Shown here piece by piece: positions 1-6,102 of a stretch of 8,277 nucleotides of DNA. The notes under the pieces were generated by a model. That model was not told where the DNA came from, searched no databases, and was given only the letters and a program-made list of their open reading frames with translations. The position numbers were made by a program, and so were the translations under genes. The stretch is taken from assembly GCA_026397695.1 (NCBI GenBank), contig JAPLUJ010000666.1:1-8277 (forward strand). The letters are read 5' to 3'. The stretch comes from Verrucomicrobiota bacterium (GTDB lineage: Bacteria; Verrucomicrobiota; Verrucomicrobiia; Verrucomicrobiales; Akkermansiaceae). Each line of letters begins with the position of its first letter. Position 1 is the stretch's first letter.

Positions 1-309
1 ACCCGTGGTGCGGGCGAGGCTTGAGGGACTAGGCTGGTGAGGGCGGTTTTGGCAAGCGGATTGCGGAGAAGGGCGGATTTTTACCGGTGCCGGACTAGCG
101 GAAAATGTCCTGTGAGAGGCCGCATGGCCTCAATCATCGGGCGTTTTCACCATGAAATCCAGCCGCTATAACAACAACGGTGGCACCCCGGTGATTTCCG
201 CATTTTTCAACAGGCCCAGTGTTTGCAGCCCGCGCAGGCACATGAACGGTCAGCGATCTGGTCAAACAGCTTAACCACATGTCGATGCGCCGGACGTCTG
301 GTTATGGCC
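1..309. other. Stretch without a convincing gene
   Basis: This stretch lies downstream of the minus-strand NIPSNAP gene, and I find no supported gene in it. It contains a perfect 6-base stem with a 4-base loop at 116-131 (GAGGCC, GCAT, GGCCTC). No T-run follows on either strand, so it is not a convincing terminator. A 40-codon plus-strand frame opens with ATG at 152 and stops at 272-274. It has no ribosome binding site and no family I recognise, so it is left as unproven. Confidence 0.5.
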
Positions 310-1083
310 TTACTTCACTGCGGAAAAGTCCGTCGGTTTGAGCAACAAGGATTTCACTCCATCCGGCACGGTAAGTGATCCGCCGGCGGTTGTTTCGGAA
401 TCTTTCTTTGCTGTTAGCCATGCGGGGTCGGCGCGGAAAGCCTCCCAGGATTTGCTGGCGGATGCGGCATCCTTGTGCGCGATGAAGTAAAGCAAGGTAT
501 CATCCGCTGCGGGCTGGCCCGCAACCGGTTGGAAGTAGCCGAGATTGGTGATTCCGTGTTTGCACAAGAGGCTCAATGTGTGATCGCGGAAGCGGCTGTG
601 CAAAGCAGGGAGTTTCCCTTGAGTGGTGGTGTAAGTGCGCATCTCGAACAAGCGCTCCGCCCCATCGGCCACGGTGGGGAACCCCGGGGAATAGGCGGTG
701 GCGGTGAGAAAAAGTTGGTCGGCCTTCGCGACGAGTCTGCCATCCACCTCGGAGGCGGCGGCGGCCTTTTTCCATGCGTCATCGGCGACAAATGTCTTCC
801 ATGAGGCATCACGGGCCGCGCGATCCGGATAAGCGAGGAGGTAAATGAGAAGGTTGTCCTTGTTATCGACGGGCACCCAGTAACCGATGTTGGTCATGCC
901 GTGCTTTTCAAAAAGCTTGGTGGTGTGATTCCGGAAACGGGCCAGCAAGGAATCGAGCTTGCCGGGCTCCGCGTGATAGGTGCGGAGCTCAAAGAGGCGT
1001 GAATCGGGGGCTTTTTCCGCAGCGGAGATGGAAGAATGGGAAAGCCCTGCGGCAAGAATACCAACACTGAGGATTTTGATCAT
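310..1083 (-). CDS. Secreted tandem NIPSNAP-domain protein
   Basis: The protein has 257 residues and two NIPSNAP-type ferredoxin-like domains, at about residues 29-132 and 144-252. The repeats align clearly: RLFELRTY with GKLDSLLARFRNHT and HGMTNIGYW in the first, RLFEMRTY with GKLPALHSRFRDHT and HGITNLGYF in the second. An N-terminal signal peptide is evident, with MIK, a hydrophobic run, then a likely cut near SISAA-EK at residues 20-23, so the protein is probably exported to the periplasm or beyond. I chose the ATG at 1083 because it places the signal peptide at the N-terminus. The upstream in-frame TTG at 1119 would add 12 residues ahead of it. No Shine-Dalgarno sequence is visible. NIPSNAP proteins have the dimeric alpha-beta-barrel fold; their biochemical role in bacteria is poorly defined and no substrate can be read here. 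It is divergent from the kinase gene, with 107 bases between them. Confidence 0.85.
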   Translation of the reverse strand: MIKILSVGILAAGLSHSSISAAEKAPDSRLFELRTYHAEPGKLDSLLARFRNHTTKLFEKHGMTNIGYWVPVDNKDNLLIYLLAYPDRAARDASWKTFVADDAWKKAAAASEVDGRLVAKADQLFLTATAYSPGFPTVADGAERLFEMRTYTTTQGKLPALHSRFRDHTLSLLCKHGITNLGYFQPVAGQPAADDTLLYFIAHKDAASASKSWEAFRADPAWLTAKKDSETTAGGSLTVPDGVKSLLLKPTDFSAVK

Positions 1084-1190
1084 GATCGTGAGAATGGATT
1101 TGGCCGCTGGGCTTGGCAACCTTTTTTCTGCGCTTTATTCTGCGCTGCTTTTCCCCTTCTCCAATTGCCGTTAAGAGTTAGCCTGTCCTC

Positions 1191-1823
1191 ATGCACTGCG
1201 CCATCCTCATCATCGGCCCCACCGGTGCCGGCAAGACCCCGCTCGGCAATGCCCTCGAACGCCACGGCCTCTGGAACCAGCACTGCATCCACTTCGACTT
1301 CGGCCACCAACTCCGCCTCAGCGCCGCCACCGGCGCTGCCGTCCGACTCCTCACGCCCGACGAACTCGTCCTCATCCGCCAACTCCTTCGTACCGGCGCA
1401 CTCCTCGAAGACGAGCAATTCCCCATCGCCCGCAAAATCCTTCACGCCTTCCTCCGCGAGCGCTCCACCTGCGACGACGACATCATCATCCTCAACGGCC
1501 TGCCACGACATCTCGGCCAGGCCGCCGACATCGACCACATCGTCCGCGTCACCCACCTCATCCACCTCATCTGCACGCCCGACACCATCCTCCAACGTAT
1601 CCGCAGCAACGCCGGCGGCGACCGCAGCGGCCGTATCGACGACTCGCTCCCCGCCATCCGCAGCAAACTCGCCACCTTCGAACTCCGCACCCGGCCCCTC
1701 ATCGATCACTACCACTCCCGCGGCATCCCTATCATCGAGCACTCCGTCGCCCCCGATGAACAACCCGACCTCCTCTGGTCCCTCATCAACAGTTACCCCC
1801 CCGGTTGCAAATCCATCATCTGA
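1191..1823 (+). CDS. Adenylate-kinase-like P-loop nucleotide kinase
   Basis: This 210-residue protein has the layout of a nucleoside monophosphate kinase. The P-loop is GPTGAGKT at residues 9-16. LNGLPR at 101-106 corresponds to the LDGFPR motif of adenylate kinases and is followed by a conserved QA. Near the C-terminus, arginines at 136, 138 and 148, the GRIDD at 147-151 and T-R-P-L-I-D-H-Y at 167-174 match the region after the lid. The lid itself is replaced by a few residues around 139-147, as in short-type UMP/CMP kinases. The P-loop differs from the usual GxPGSGKGT, so this is probably not the housekeeping Adk; phosphoryl transfer between nucleotides is inferred and the substrate is unknown. 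Third codon positions are very rich in C, which leaves several other frames open across the gene. The start follows no clear ribosome binding site, but the P-loop begins only nine residues in, as expected. Confidence 0.75.
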   Translation: MHCAILIIGPTGAGKTPLGNALERHGLWNQHCIHFDFGHQLRLSAATGAAVRLLTPDELVLIRQLLRTGALLEDEQFPIARKILHAFLRERSTCDDDIIILNGLPRHLGQAADIDHIVRVTHLIHLICTPDTILQRIRSNAGGDRSGRIDDSLPAIRSKLATFELRTRPLIDHYHSRGIPIIEHSVAPDEQPDLLWSLINSYPPGCKSII

Positions 1824-1840
1824 AATCAACAAACATCAAT

Positions 1841-2017
1841 GCTGCGTTGAGTAGCAGACTGGGCGACATTGTGCTCGGACGAAAGCGCCTGCTCGACACC
1901 CTCATCGCCGCCACCTGGCACCATGCCGAAATCCAAGAGGTCTTCACCCTCAATCCGGCTGATTTCAATATCTTCGACGCCTTCACCTTCAGCCCCCAAA
2001 CCTCTGGAACACCATGA
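1841..2017 (+). pseudogene. C-terminal fragment of a PIN-domain (VapC-type) protein
   Basis: The frame ending at 2017 encodes RKRLLDTLIAATWHHA followed by EVFTLNPADFNIF, the typical end of a PIN-domain ribonuclease. The aspartate in LLDTLIAAT and the one in NPADF match the late conserved acidic positions of that fold. The N-terminal half, with the first catalytic aspartate and the middle acidic residue, is absent. The frame upstream runs straight into the end of the kinase gene. Similarity seems to begin around 1841-1860, so the left boundary is approximate. An ATG in this frame at 1805 exists but lies inside the kinase gene. PIN toxins of VapBC modules cut RNA; this remnant lacks most of the active site and should be inactive. 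No antitoxin gene remains beside it. Confidence 0.6.
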
Positions 2018-2090
2018 CCCTCCGCGGCGAGCCATGCCCTATGAATTCTGATGAAATTTGGGGCCATTCTTGGCTGGACTGGTTGTCGTC

Positions 2091-2125
2091 GACATGAAAA
2101 GAAATATCATTTTTCTTTACATGTC
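2091..2125. promoter_or_regulatory. 35-base inverted repeat, putative Fic operator 1
   Basis: This is a near-perfect palindrome centred on 2108; only two of its 17 base pairs are mismatched. The left arm reads GACATGAAAAGAAAT and the right arm, on the other strand, GACATGTAAAGAAAA. The half-site consensus is GACATGWWAAGAAAW. It ends 37 bases before the fic start codon. Binding by the winged helix of the Fic protein is inferred. Confidence 0.6.
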
Positions 2126-2144
2126 ACCGATCAAGCATTAAGAA
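2116..2144 (+). promoter_or_regulatory. Possible fic promoter between the two operators
   Basis: TTTACA at 2116-2121 resembles a -35 box, and TAAGAA at 2139-2144 sits 17 bases further on as a weak -10 box (three of six matches). The -35 element overlaps the right arm of the first inverted repeat and the -10 overlaps the left arm of the second. A protein bound to either repeat would therefore block it. The -10 match is poor, so the call is tentative. Confidence 0.3.
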
Positions 2145-2167
2145 AAGCCACATTTTCTTATCATGTC
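2139..2167. promoter_or_regulatory. Second inverted repeat over the fic start codon, putative operator 2
   Basis: Perfect 8-base arms TAAGAAAA (2139-2146) and TTTTCTTA (2153-2160) flank a 6-base spacer. The right arm extends to 2167, and on the minus strand it reads GACATGATAAGAAAA, a third copy of the half-site in the first repeat. The left arm keeps only the AAGAAAA part of that half-site. The fic ATG at 2163 lies inside the right half-site, so binding here, or a hairpin in the mRNA leader, could affect translation as well as transcription. Confidence 0.55.
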
Positions 2168-3239
2168 AGCCCTTCCACCACTGCCCTTGCCGAACCTTGC
2201 CGCCCTGGAGACGCGGGAGGTCTGGTCTGCATTGACGGAAGCACACCGGCACTTGGCGGAGCTGAAAGGCTTGTGCGAATCGCTGCCAAACCAGGGAATT
2301 TTGCTCGATACCCTCGGAATCCAAGAGGCAAAAGACAGCTCGGAGATCGAAAACATCATCACCACCCACGACGAGTTGTATGCCTTTCGGGACAATTCCG
2401 GCGCGAGCGCGGCTGCCAAGGAGGTGCGACACTATGTCTCCGCCCTTCGCACTGGCTTCGAGGCGGTGCGGGACTCCGGCTTGATCCGGTTGGAAACACT
2501 ATTGGCCGTGCAAGCGGAGTTGGAGCAGAACCGCGCGGGGTTGCGGAAACTGCCGGGCACCGTGTTGAAAAACGAGGCAACCGGGCAAGTAATCTACGAA
2601 CCGCCACAAGGTGCGGCAGAGGTCGAGGAGTTGATGGCCAACCTGATTGACTTCATCCATGCCGACGATGGCCTTGATCCGCTGCTTCGGATGGCAATCA
2701 CGCATCATCAATTCGAGAGCATTCACCCGTTCTATGATGGCAATGGGCGCACCGGGCGCATTCTGAATCTCCTGATGCTGCAACGCGATGGCTTGCTCAA
2801 TTTGCCGGTGCTCTACCTCAGCCGCTACATCACCACCACCAAGCCGGACTACTACCGCCTGCTGCAAACCGTGCGGGACGAAGACATCTGGGCGGAGTGG
2901 TGCGTTTACCTATTGCGTGGAGTGGCAGTGACATCACGGAGTGCGATCACCCTGGTGAGGGCTTTCCGCGACCTGCTGCAGAACACCAAGCACGACATGA
3001 GAGAGCGCCTGCCTAAGCTCTACAGTCAGGATTTGCTCAACAACCTTTTCCGTTTTCCCTACACCAAAATTGAATTCATCGAGCGGGATCTGGGCGTGTC
3101 CCGCCCCACCGCCTGCAAATATCTGGAACAACTCACGAGTGCCGGTCTGGTGCGCAAGCAGAAGATCAGCAGAACAAACTTCTACATCAACGAGCCGCTC
3201 TATGCACTATTGAGCAGGGTCACATTGGACAAGCCATGA
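2163..3239 (+). CDS. Class II Fic-domain AMP-transferase with C-terminal winged helix
   Basis: This is a 358-residue Fic protein of the SoFic type. The catalytic motif HPFYDGNGRTGR lies at residues 188-199, with catalytic His188, Asp192 for the metal, and Arg196 and Arg199 for phosphate binding; it is complete. An N-terminal inhibitory helix carries S59-x-x-x-E63-N64, matching the [S/T]xxxE[G/N] motif whose glutamate blocks the ATP gamma-phosphate site. This makes it a class II, self-inhibited enzyme expected to transfer AMP to hydroxyl groups of target proteins. The substrate cannot be read from the sequence. Residues about 295-350 form a winged helix (YTKIEFIERDLGVSRPTACK, then LEQLTSAGLVRK), likely to bind DNA. 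The ATG at 2163 starts just ahead of the PLPLPNL segment usual for these proteins; no Shine-Dalgarno sequence is visible. It is preceded by two inverted repeats of the same half-site, which suggests autoregulation. The length is normal for the family. Confidence 0.92.
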   Translation: MSALPPLPLPNLAALETREVWSALTEAHRHLAELKGLCESLPNQGILLDTLGIQEAKDSSEIENIITTHDELYAFRDNSGASAAAKEVRHYVSALRTGFEAVRDSGLIRLETLLAVQAELEQNRAGLRKLPGTVLKNEATGQVIYEPPQGAAEVEELMANLIDFIHADDGLDPLLRMAITHHQFESIHPFYDGNGRTGRILNLLMLQRDGLLNLPVLYLSRYITTTKPDYYRLLQTVRDEDIWAEWCVYLLRGVAVTSRSAITLVRAFRDLLQNTKHDMRERLPKLYSQDLLNNLFRFPYTKIEFIERDLGVSRPTACKYLEQLTSAGLVRKQKISRTNFYINEPLYALLSRVTLDKP

Positions 3240-3298
3240 ACACTAGTAAATTCACGCCTAACCCATAATCCCGAAACTCCTGCTGCACCGCTTTCGCC

Positions 3299-3607
3299 AT
3301 GGCCAAGCCCAAGAAAAAACTCACCGCCGCCCAACGCGCTGAAAAGAAGCGGCGCAAAAAGGAATTCATGACCATCTTCATCAATGGTAAACAAAAGCGC
3401 GTCCGCCGCGAGCCCACCATCGACGGCATGGACGTCGAGGAATTCATCCGCCAAAACGCCGATGACATCTGGCTCCACCAGCATGGCTACTACGAAATCC
3501 TCCACGAACGCGCGATGGAAGAAGCTGAAGAAACGTCGAACCTAACACCCTCACCGCCCACCCGCCAATCCAGCGTGATCGACGACTCAGGCGACATTCC
3601 GTTCTGA
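3299..3607 (+). CDS. Small basic protein with an SSB-like C-terminal tail
   Basis: I do not recognise a named family for this 102-residue protein. Its layout is distinctive. Residues 1-40 are strongly basic (MAKPKKKLTAAQRAEKKRRK, then KQKRVRRE). A compact central part follows, T-I-D-G-M-D-V-E-E-F-I and NADDIWLHQHGYYEI, then an acidic stretch EEAEE. A Pro/Ser/Thr linker at 81-92 leads to a terminus IDDSGDIPF. Those last residues resemble the C-terminal tip of single-stranded DNA-binding proteins (acidic residues then I-P-F), which docks many repair and replication proteins. There is no OB-fold, so it is not SSB. Nucleic-acid binding by the basic part is inferred. The gene starts 59 bases after fic on the same strand and could be co-transcribed. 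A CATAAT at 3264-3269 could instead be a -10 box of its own promoter. C-rich third positions and a conserved-looking core support real coding. Confidence 0.75.
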   Translation: MAKPKKKLTAAQRAEKKRRKKEFMTIFINGKQKRVRREPTIDGMDVEEFIRQNADDIWLHQHGYYEILHERAMEEAEETSNLTPSPPTRQSSVIDDSGDIPF

Positions 3608-3813
3608 CCGCCGCATGGGGAACTCATTATGTGCAGGAGACGAAGATTGTGGACACTTGCGCCGCAGTGGTGCTGAAGTTCCCGCCATGAGCCATCCATC
3701 ACCGTCTATCAGCACCGCGGTCAGCGCCTGCGTTTCTCCCTGAGCGGCGAACCAAAGATCGAAGAAGCCTGGTCGCGCCACTTCGTGGTTGTCGGCAAGC
3801 GGATTCCCCCCCG
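3608..3813. other. Convergent gap with possible gene debris
   Basis: The gap separates the end of the small basic protein from the end of the second permease, two genes that point at each other. No complete gene or clear terminator is seen. Two short plus-strand frames look protein-like: one at about 3608-3690 ends in KIVDTCAAVVLKFPP and a stop, and another at about 3680-3812 reads SITVYQHRGQRLRFSLSGEP and on to VVVGKRIPP. They may be unrelated gene ends left by rearrangement, but I recognise no family. Confidence 0.35.
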
Positions 3814-4926
3814 TCACGCGGCCTTGCGGCGGAACATCAGTGCCGCGAGTGTTAGATTCACGACCCCGATGACCACCAGCGGCAGGACCAGCGTGCACAC
3901 CCTGGCGAACGACGCGTTCTTGAGGAACACCCCTTTCACCACTTCCACGAAGTGCCGCACCGGGTTGATCCAGGTGACGTGCTGGAGCCACAGCGGCATG
4001 TTCTCGACCGGCGCGGTGTATCCTGATAGAAGGATCGCCGGCACCATGAAGACGAACGCGCCGAGAAACGCCTGCTGCTGGGTCTTGCTGATGGACGAGA
4101 TGAACAGTCCCACGCCGACCAGCGCCAGCGCGTAGAAAAACATCGCGCCATACAGCAGGGCCAGGTTGCCGCGGAACGGCACGTGATAGATATATACTGC
4201 TGCTATCAGGATCAGCGTCGCCTGGAAGAACCCCACACACACCGCAGGCACCGCCTTGCCGATCATGATCATTTCCGGCGACAGCGGGGAAACCAACAAC
4301 TGTTCGAAGGTCCCCTGCTCGCGCTCCCGTGCGACTGACAGAGCGGTGACAATCAGTGAGCCGATGGTGGTGATTATGGCCACCAAACTGGGCAGGATGA
4401 AATACGTGTATTCCAGGTTCGGAACAAACCAATTGCGCGCCACGATCTCGGATGGAACCACCCGCCCCGCCCCGGTGGCACGGTCCTTGAGATAGACATC
4501 CAGCACGGACTGCAGGTAGTTAAAGGCGATCTGAGAGCTGTTAGAACGGCGGCCGTCGAGAATCACCTGGACCGGCGAGGTGTCGCCCGCAGCGATCTTG
4601 CGGGAGAAATCCGCCGGGATGTGCACGGCGAGCAGCGCCTGGCGCCTGCCGATGGCATCCTCGAGTTGTGGCGCGCTCCACACCGGGATGATGCGGGTGA
4701 AGGCGCCGGAGGCGGCGAATCTCTGCATCATCTCGACCGAGGCCCGGCCATGGTCCTCGTTGAACACCGCGAGCGCGGCGTTCTTGACCTCCAAGGTGGC
4801 CGCAAAGGGAAACAGCGCGGTCTGCAGGATCACCGGCATGATCAATAACAAACGACCGGACTTGGTGCTTAGCAGCGACTGGAATTCCTTGCGGACCAGT
4901 GCATGAATGCGGCTGATAAAAATCAT
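3814..4926 (-). CDS. ABC-2 type transporter permease, YbhR-like
   Basis: This 370-residue membrane protein has the layout of ABC-2 permeases of the YbhR/YhhJ group, whose members are about 370 residues long. A cytoplasmic start (ALVRKEF) leads into a first membrane helix at about 24-44. An extracytoplasmic domain at about 45-170 includes VHIPADFSRKI and VILDGRRSNSSQ. Five more helices follow at about 176-198, 222-247, 254-280, 285-305 and 343-365. After the second helix comes AREREQGTFEQLLVSPL at 199-215, the coupling segment that contacts the ATPase. LLSGYTAPVENMP at 299-311 and NPVRHF at 321-326 are also characteristic. It would form half of an inner-membrane exporter channel with the permease upstream; substrates of such pumps include drugs and hydrophobic compounds, but none can be assigned. 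Its start overlaps the stop of that permease by four bases (ATGA), which indicates translational coupling. Confidence 0.88.
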   Translation of the reverse strand: MIFISRIHALVRKEFQSLLSTKSGRLLLIMPVILQTALFPFAATLEVKNAALAVFNEDHGRASVEMMQRFAASGAFTRIIPVWSAPQLEDAIGRRQALLAVHIPADFSRKIAAGDTSPVQVILDGRRSNSSQIAFNYLQSVLDVYLKDRATGAGRVVPSEIVARNWFVPNLEYTYFILPSLVAIITTIGSLIVTALSVAREREQGTFEQLLVSPLSPEMIMIGKAVPAVCVGFFQATLILIAAVYIYHVPFRGNLALLYGAMFFYALALVGVGLFISSISKTQQQAFLGAFVFMVPAILLSGYTAPVENMPLWLQHVTWINPVRHFVEVVKGVFLKNASFARVCTLVLPLVVIGVVNLTLAALMFRRKAA

Positions 4927-6050
4927 TCCATCCTCCGTTTCGTAAGTTTTGCGGTGAGTCCGATGAAGACGACGGTCGTGGCAGCCAACATCAGGATGTC
5001 AGGCAACAGGAGATTCCACACGGTGCCGATTTGGAAGATCGTCTGCATCGAGGTAACAAAATAGCGCGCCGGAATGATATGGGTCACTCCGCGCAGGAAC
5101 ACCGGCATGCTCGATATTTCATAGATGAATCCCGATAACATCACCGCCGGCAGGAATGCCGCGTTCAACGCCGCCTGCGCCGCATTGAACTGGTTGCGCA
5201 TGCCGGTGGAAATCGCCAGCCCGATGCCTAACACACTCAGCAGGAAAAACGAGCCGACCACCCATAACCCGGCGATCGTTCCGCGAAACGGCACCCGCAA
5301 CACCCAATACGCCACCGCCACACATAACATCAGCGAAATCATCCCCAGCGCGTAATACGGCAGGATCTTGCTCAGTAACAACTCCGCCCGCGTCACCGGC
5401 GAGGCCAGCAGCGCCTCCATCGTGCCACGCTCCCATTCTCGCGCCACCACCAGCGAGGTGAGCAACGCGCCGATCACCGTCATGATCACCGTGATCGATC
5501 CGGGGATGATGAAATTCCGGCTCTCGGCCGACGGATTGAACCACACCCGCGGCTCTAACGAAATATCGCGCTGCAACTCCTCGCCACGGTCATCGGCCCG
5601 CTGCATCTGCCATGTCTGCCAGACACCGCTGACCGTGGCCCGCACGAACTGGGCGATGTTAGGCTCCGTCCCGTCGGTCACCAACTGGATCGGCGCGGTT
5701 TCTCCCGCCTGCTGCAGTTTCCGGGAGAAATCCCCGGGAATGACCACGAAGCCGCGGACCTCGCAGTCCACCAGCGCCAGCTCCATCGCCGCGCGCGAGT
5801 CATACGACCGCACCTCCAGCCACGGCGACCCGGTGAGCGCCGCGGCGAAGGCCGCGGCCTCCGCCCCCGCATCCTCGACCCGCAGCCCGATGCGCAGGCG
5901 CGAGAAATCCAGGTTGATGCCATAACCAAAGATGAACAGCATCAGCAAGGGCATGAAAAACGCGATCAGGATGCTGCTCGGATCGCGGAATATCTGCAGC
6001 GTTTCCTTCCAACAAAGCGCCCGCAGCCGCCGCCATGAAATATAGCTCAT
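4923..6050 (-). CDS. ABC-2 type transporter permease, YbhS-like
   Basis: This 375-residue protein is the paralogous partner of the permease downstream. The N-terminus RALCWKETLQIFRDP is the usual amphipathic entry helix. The first membrane helix lies at about 26-46 and ends in FIFGYGINLDF. An extracytoplasmic domain at about 47-175 contains FVVIPGDFSRKL and LVTDGTEPN. Five helices follow, at about 182-204, 230-252, 258-282, 292-310 and 347-368. The coupling motif AREWERGTMEALLASPVT lies at 203-220, and MLSGFIYEISSMP with the following IPARYF at 304-331 is typical. The two permeases are expected to pair as a heterodimer. In YbhGFSR-type operons a membrane-fusion protein and a double ATPase precede them; here the zinc peptidase ends 52 bases upstream and no ATPase is present in the window. 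The ATG at 6050 has no obvious Shine-Dalgarno sequence but gives the expected N-terminus. Confidence 0.9.
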   Translation of the reverse strand: MSYISWRRLRALCWKETLQIFRDPSSILIAFFMPLLMLFIFGYGINLDFSRLRIGLRVEDAGAEAAAFAAALTGSPWLEVRSYDSRAAMELALVDCEVRGFVVIPGDFSRKLQQAGETAPIQLVTDGTEPNIAQFVRATVSGVWQTWQMQRADDRGEELQRDISLEPRVWFNPSAESRNFIIPGSITVIMTVIGALLTSLVVAREWERGTMEALLASPVTRAELLLSKILPYYALGMISLMLCVAVAYWVLRVPFRGTIAGLWVVGSFFLLSVLGIGLAISTGMRNQFNAAQAALNAAFLPAVMLSGFIYEISSMPVFLRGVTHIIPARYFVTSMQTIFQIGTVWNLLLPDILMLAATTVVFIGLTAKLTKRRME

Positions 6051-6102
6051 CGTGTTAGAGTTTCCGCAAGTTCACATGTTCCGAGGGTTTCATGTGGGTG
6101 AT
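6051..6102 (-). other. Junction between peptidase and permease genes with a 12-codon frame
   Basis: On the minus strand the spacer carries an ATG at 6089-6091, followed by MKPSEHVNLRKL and a TAA stop five bases before the permease start. It is in the same frame as the peptidase, directly after the peptidase stop. It could be a leader peptide, the tail end of a lost upstream gene such as the missing ATPase, or chance. CACATG (6073-6078) and CATGTG (6091-6096) form short inverted arms here. Confidence 0.25.

Noticed and set aside
116..131. GAGGCC-GCAT-GGCCTC hairpin as a terminator for the NIPSNAP gene
   Set aside because: It lies about 180 bases beyond the stop and has no following T-run on the relevant strand.
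152..274. 40-codon plus-strand frame as a small gene
   Set aside because: No ribosome binding site, promoter or recognisable sequence supports it.
1084..1119. Longer NIPSNAP start at the TTG at 1119
   Set aside because: It would put 12 extra residues before a good signal peptide; the ATG at 1083 fits better.
1036..1854. Long open frames on both strands across the kinase gene (272 codons on plus, 250 on minus at 1080-1832)
   Set aside because: They are composed of low-complexity Ser/Pro/Thr or Glu/Asp/Val/Gly runs, caused by the C-rich third positions of the real kinase gene, and match no protein pattern.
2051..2650. Plus-strand frame starting before fic
   Set aside because: It runs through the operator and then shadows fic in another frame, with arginine-rich sequence of no recognisable family.
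3587..4432. 281-codon minus-strand frame across the second permease
   Set aside because: It lies over the permease gene, which has clear membrane helices and family motifs; the alternative frame has no recognisable domain.
6073..6096. CACATG...CATGTG palindrome as an operator for the permeases
   Set aside because: The arms are only six bases long and do not extend; too weak to call without comparison to relatives.
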